Part shown: one piece after another, positions 14,039 to 14,978 of the stretch
How the letters are laid out: each line of letters opens with the position of its first letter
How positions within the stretch are numbered: position 1 is the stretch's first letter
From: Firmicutes bacterium UBA4916
GTDB taxonomy: Bacteria; Bacillota; Clostridia; Tissierellales; Tepidimicrobiaceae
DNA length: 14,978 bases
Assembly: GCA_002398845.1 (NCBI GenBank)
Contig: DHBY01000066.1
Location: 1 to 14,978, forward strand
Direction of reading: 5' to 3'
Translations under genes and position numbers: made by a program
Notes under the pieces: model-generated
The model's database searches: none
Told to the model about the DNA's origin: nothing
The model's input: only the letters and a program-made list of their open reading frames with translations

Positions 14039-14512
14039 TTAAATAAATTCCATAATATCTTTGGCTCTTTCATCAGGGACTCTCCTGATTTCTAGCTCTA
14101 CCCCTAGTTCATGTAACCTTCTGAAAGCCTTTGCATCATCTTCATCAATTGATACCGTAGATGTAATTTGCTTTTTGCCTTCACTAAAATGCATATTTCC
14201 TATGTTTATTTTATCGATAGGAACTCCTCCCTCTACTAATCTAAGAGCGCTTTGGGGAGTTTTAACTACTAAAAGGATTAATTGGTCATCTGCTGCAAAA
14301 TGAATATTACCTATAGTCTCTTGTATAGAAAAATATCTTGTATCAACAGTATTTGGTGCAGCCATGTCCATAAGACTCTGTTGTATATTATCATTAGCTA
14401 CAACATCATCTGCAACTAAAATTAAATTTGCTCCTATGTGGTTTACCCAAGTCATTCCTACTTGACCATGAATAAGCCTATTGTCAATTCTTGTTAATAA
14501 AATATTTGGCAT
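14039..14512 (-). CDS. agaV: PTS mannose-family EIIB (AgaV-like)
   Basis: Soluble IIB component of 157 residues that passes phosphate from EIIA to the sugar. The phosphorylated residue is His15 in RIDNRLIHGQVG. The segment GGVPIDKINIGNMHFSEGKK resembles AgaB/AgaV and sorbose-type IIB proteins. The ATG is 7 nt after AGGAGG. It is 19 nt downstream of the agaS stop and is the first of four PTS genes. The sugar is inferred to be galactosamine or N-acetylgalactosamine from agaS and the tagatose enzymes, not from this protein alone. Confidence 0.93.
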   Translation of the reverse strand: MPNILLTRIDNRLIHGQVGMTWVNHIGANLILVADDVVANDNIQQSLMDMAAPNTVDTRYFSIQETIGNIHFAADDQLILLVVKTPQSALRLVEGGVPIDKINIGNMHFSEGKKQITSTVSIDEDDAKAFRRLHELGVELEIRRVPDERAKDIMEFI

Positions 14513-14531
14513 AATACCCCTCCTATTAAAT

Positions 14532-14978
14532 TTAATTTAAGCTATGAATAGTAACTCCTTTTACCACCCTATTAACCAAACCGCTTGGATTTGGATTATC
14601 AGGTTCTACCTTGGTTTTAACCGAAGATAGTAAAGCAAATATTTGAGCGTATAGCACATATAATAAGGATATAAATCCTTCATTATCAATGTTATTACCA
14701 TCTTTACTTAAAAATAGATAGTGATCTGATATTTTATCAACTTCTTCACAATATTCATTTGAAATAGCTATAACCTTATGTTTTCCAATATCGTGATATA
14801 TTTCACTTAATAAGTCTATATCATATTTCCTGGAATAATGATCCTCTGAAATATAGATAAATACTAAAGTATTATCGTCTACTATGGATTTTGGACCATG
14901 TCTAAATCCTAATACAGTTTCATTGTGGGAAATAATTTGTCCCCTAGTTAACTCTAAAAGCTTTAATGCACCTTCCTT
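14532..14978 (-). CDS. agaS: AgaS-family SIS-domain aldose-ketose isomerase/deaminase (5' truncated)
   Basis: C-terminal 148 residues of a sugar isomerase (SIS) domain protein; the 5' part runs off the right window edge. The fragment begins EGALKLLELTRGQII, contains LGFRHGPKSIV and ends PDNPNPSGLVNRVVKGVTIH. These motifs are characteristic of AgaS, which converts galactosamine-6-phosphate to tagatose-6-phosphate with release of ammonia. The stop TAA (14534-14532) is 19 nt before the EIIB start. Its place next to a mannose-family PTS, a tagatose kinase and a tagatose-bisphosphate aldolase supports the assignment. GlcN-6-phosphate-acting SIS proteins are the main alternative. Confidence 0.88.
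   Translation of the reverse strand, partial: KEGALKLLELTRGQIISHNETVLGFRHGPKSIVDDNTLVFIYISEDHYSRKYDIDLLSEIYHDIGKHKVIAISNEYCEEVDKISDHYLFLSKDGNNIDNEGFISLLYVLYAQIFALLSSVKTKVEPDNPNPSGLVNRVVKGVTIHSLN

Overview
The window is AT-rich DNA whose protein genes all lie on the minus strand. Frequent AGGAGG-type ribosome binding sites, several GTG/TTG starts, two phosphotransferase (PTS) sugar operons and a B12-type radical SAM protein point to an anaerobic, low-GC Firmicute of the Clostridia/Tissierellia kind. This placement is an inference; there is no rRNA or other marker gene. I see no IS element, CRISPR array, tRNA or rRNA.

Reading in the direction of transcription (right to left), the first operon (14978 to about 9305) is a galactosamine/N-acetylgalactosamine type pathway. 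It runs agaS (5' end cut by the window edge), mannose-family PTS EIIB, EIIC, EIID and EIIA, an MtnX-like HAD phosphatase, a class II tagatose-1,6-bisphosphate aldolase and a LacC-like PfkB kinase, and ends in a strong intrinsic terminator. The PTS imports and phosphorylates the amino sugar. AgaS gives tagatose-6-phosphate, the kinase makes the bisphosphate, and the aldolase splits it into triose phosphates. The HAD phosphatase has no obvious place in this route.

The second operon (about 9300 to 2386) encodes a multidomain PRD regulator, a lactose/cellobiose-family EIIC, a MupG (DUF871) family protein, the matching EIIA and EIIB, and a GH1 6-phospho-beta-glucosidase, followed by a terminator. 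It should import a beta-linked disaccharide as its 6'-phosphate and hydrolyse it inside the cell. The presence of a MupG homologue without a murQ-type etherase leaves the real substrate open.

The 1-kb gap between 1453 and 2446 holds the most unusual element: a compact type I toxin-antitoxin module. A 36-residue holin-like toxin gene (1872-1982, minus) faces a predicted antisense RNA of about 89 nt (1793-1881, plus) whose terminator overlaps the toxin stop codon. The toxin's Shine-Dalgarno sequence is buried in an almost perfect hairpin. The two RNAs begin with related 32-nt leaders arranged as an inverted repeat, so a long toxin mRNA could fold its 3' end back on its 5' leader.

The left end (79-1443) is a stand-alone B12-binding radical SAM gene with its own extended -10 promoter and terminator.
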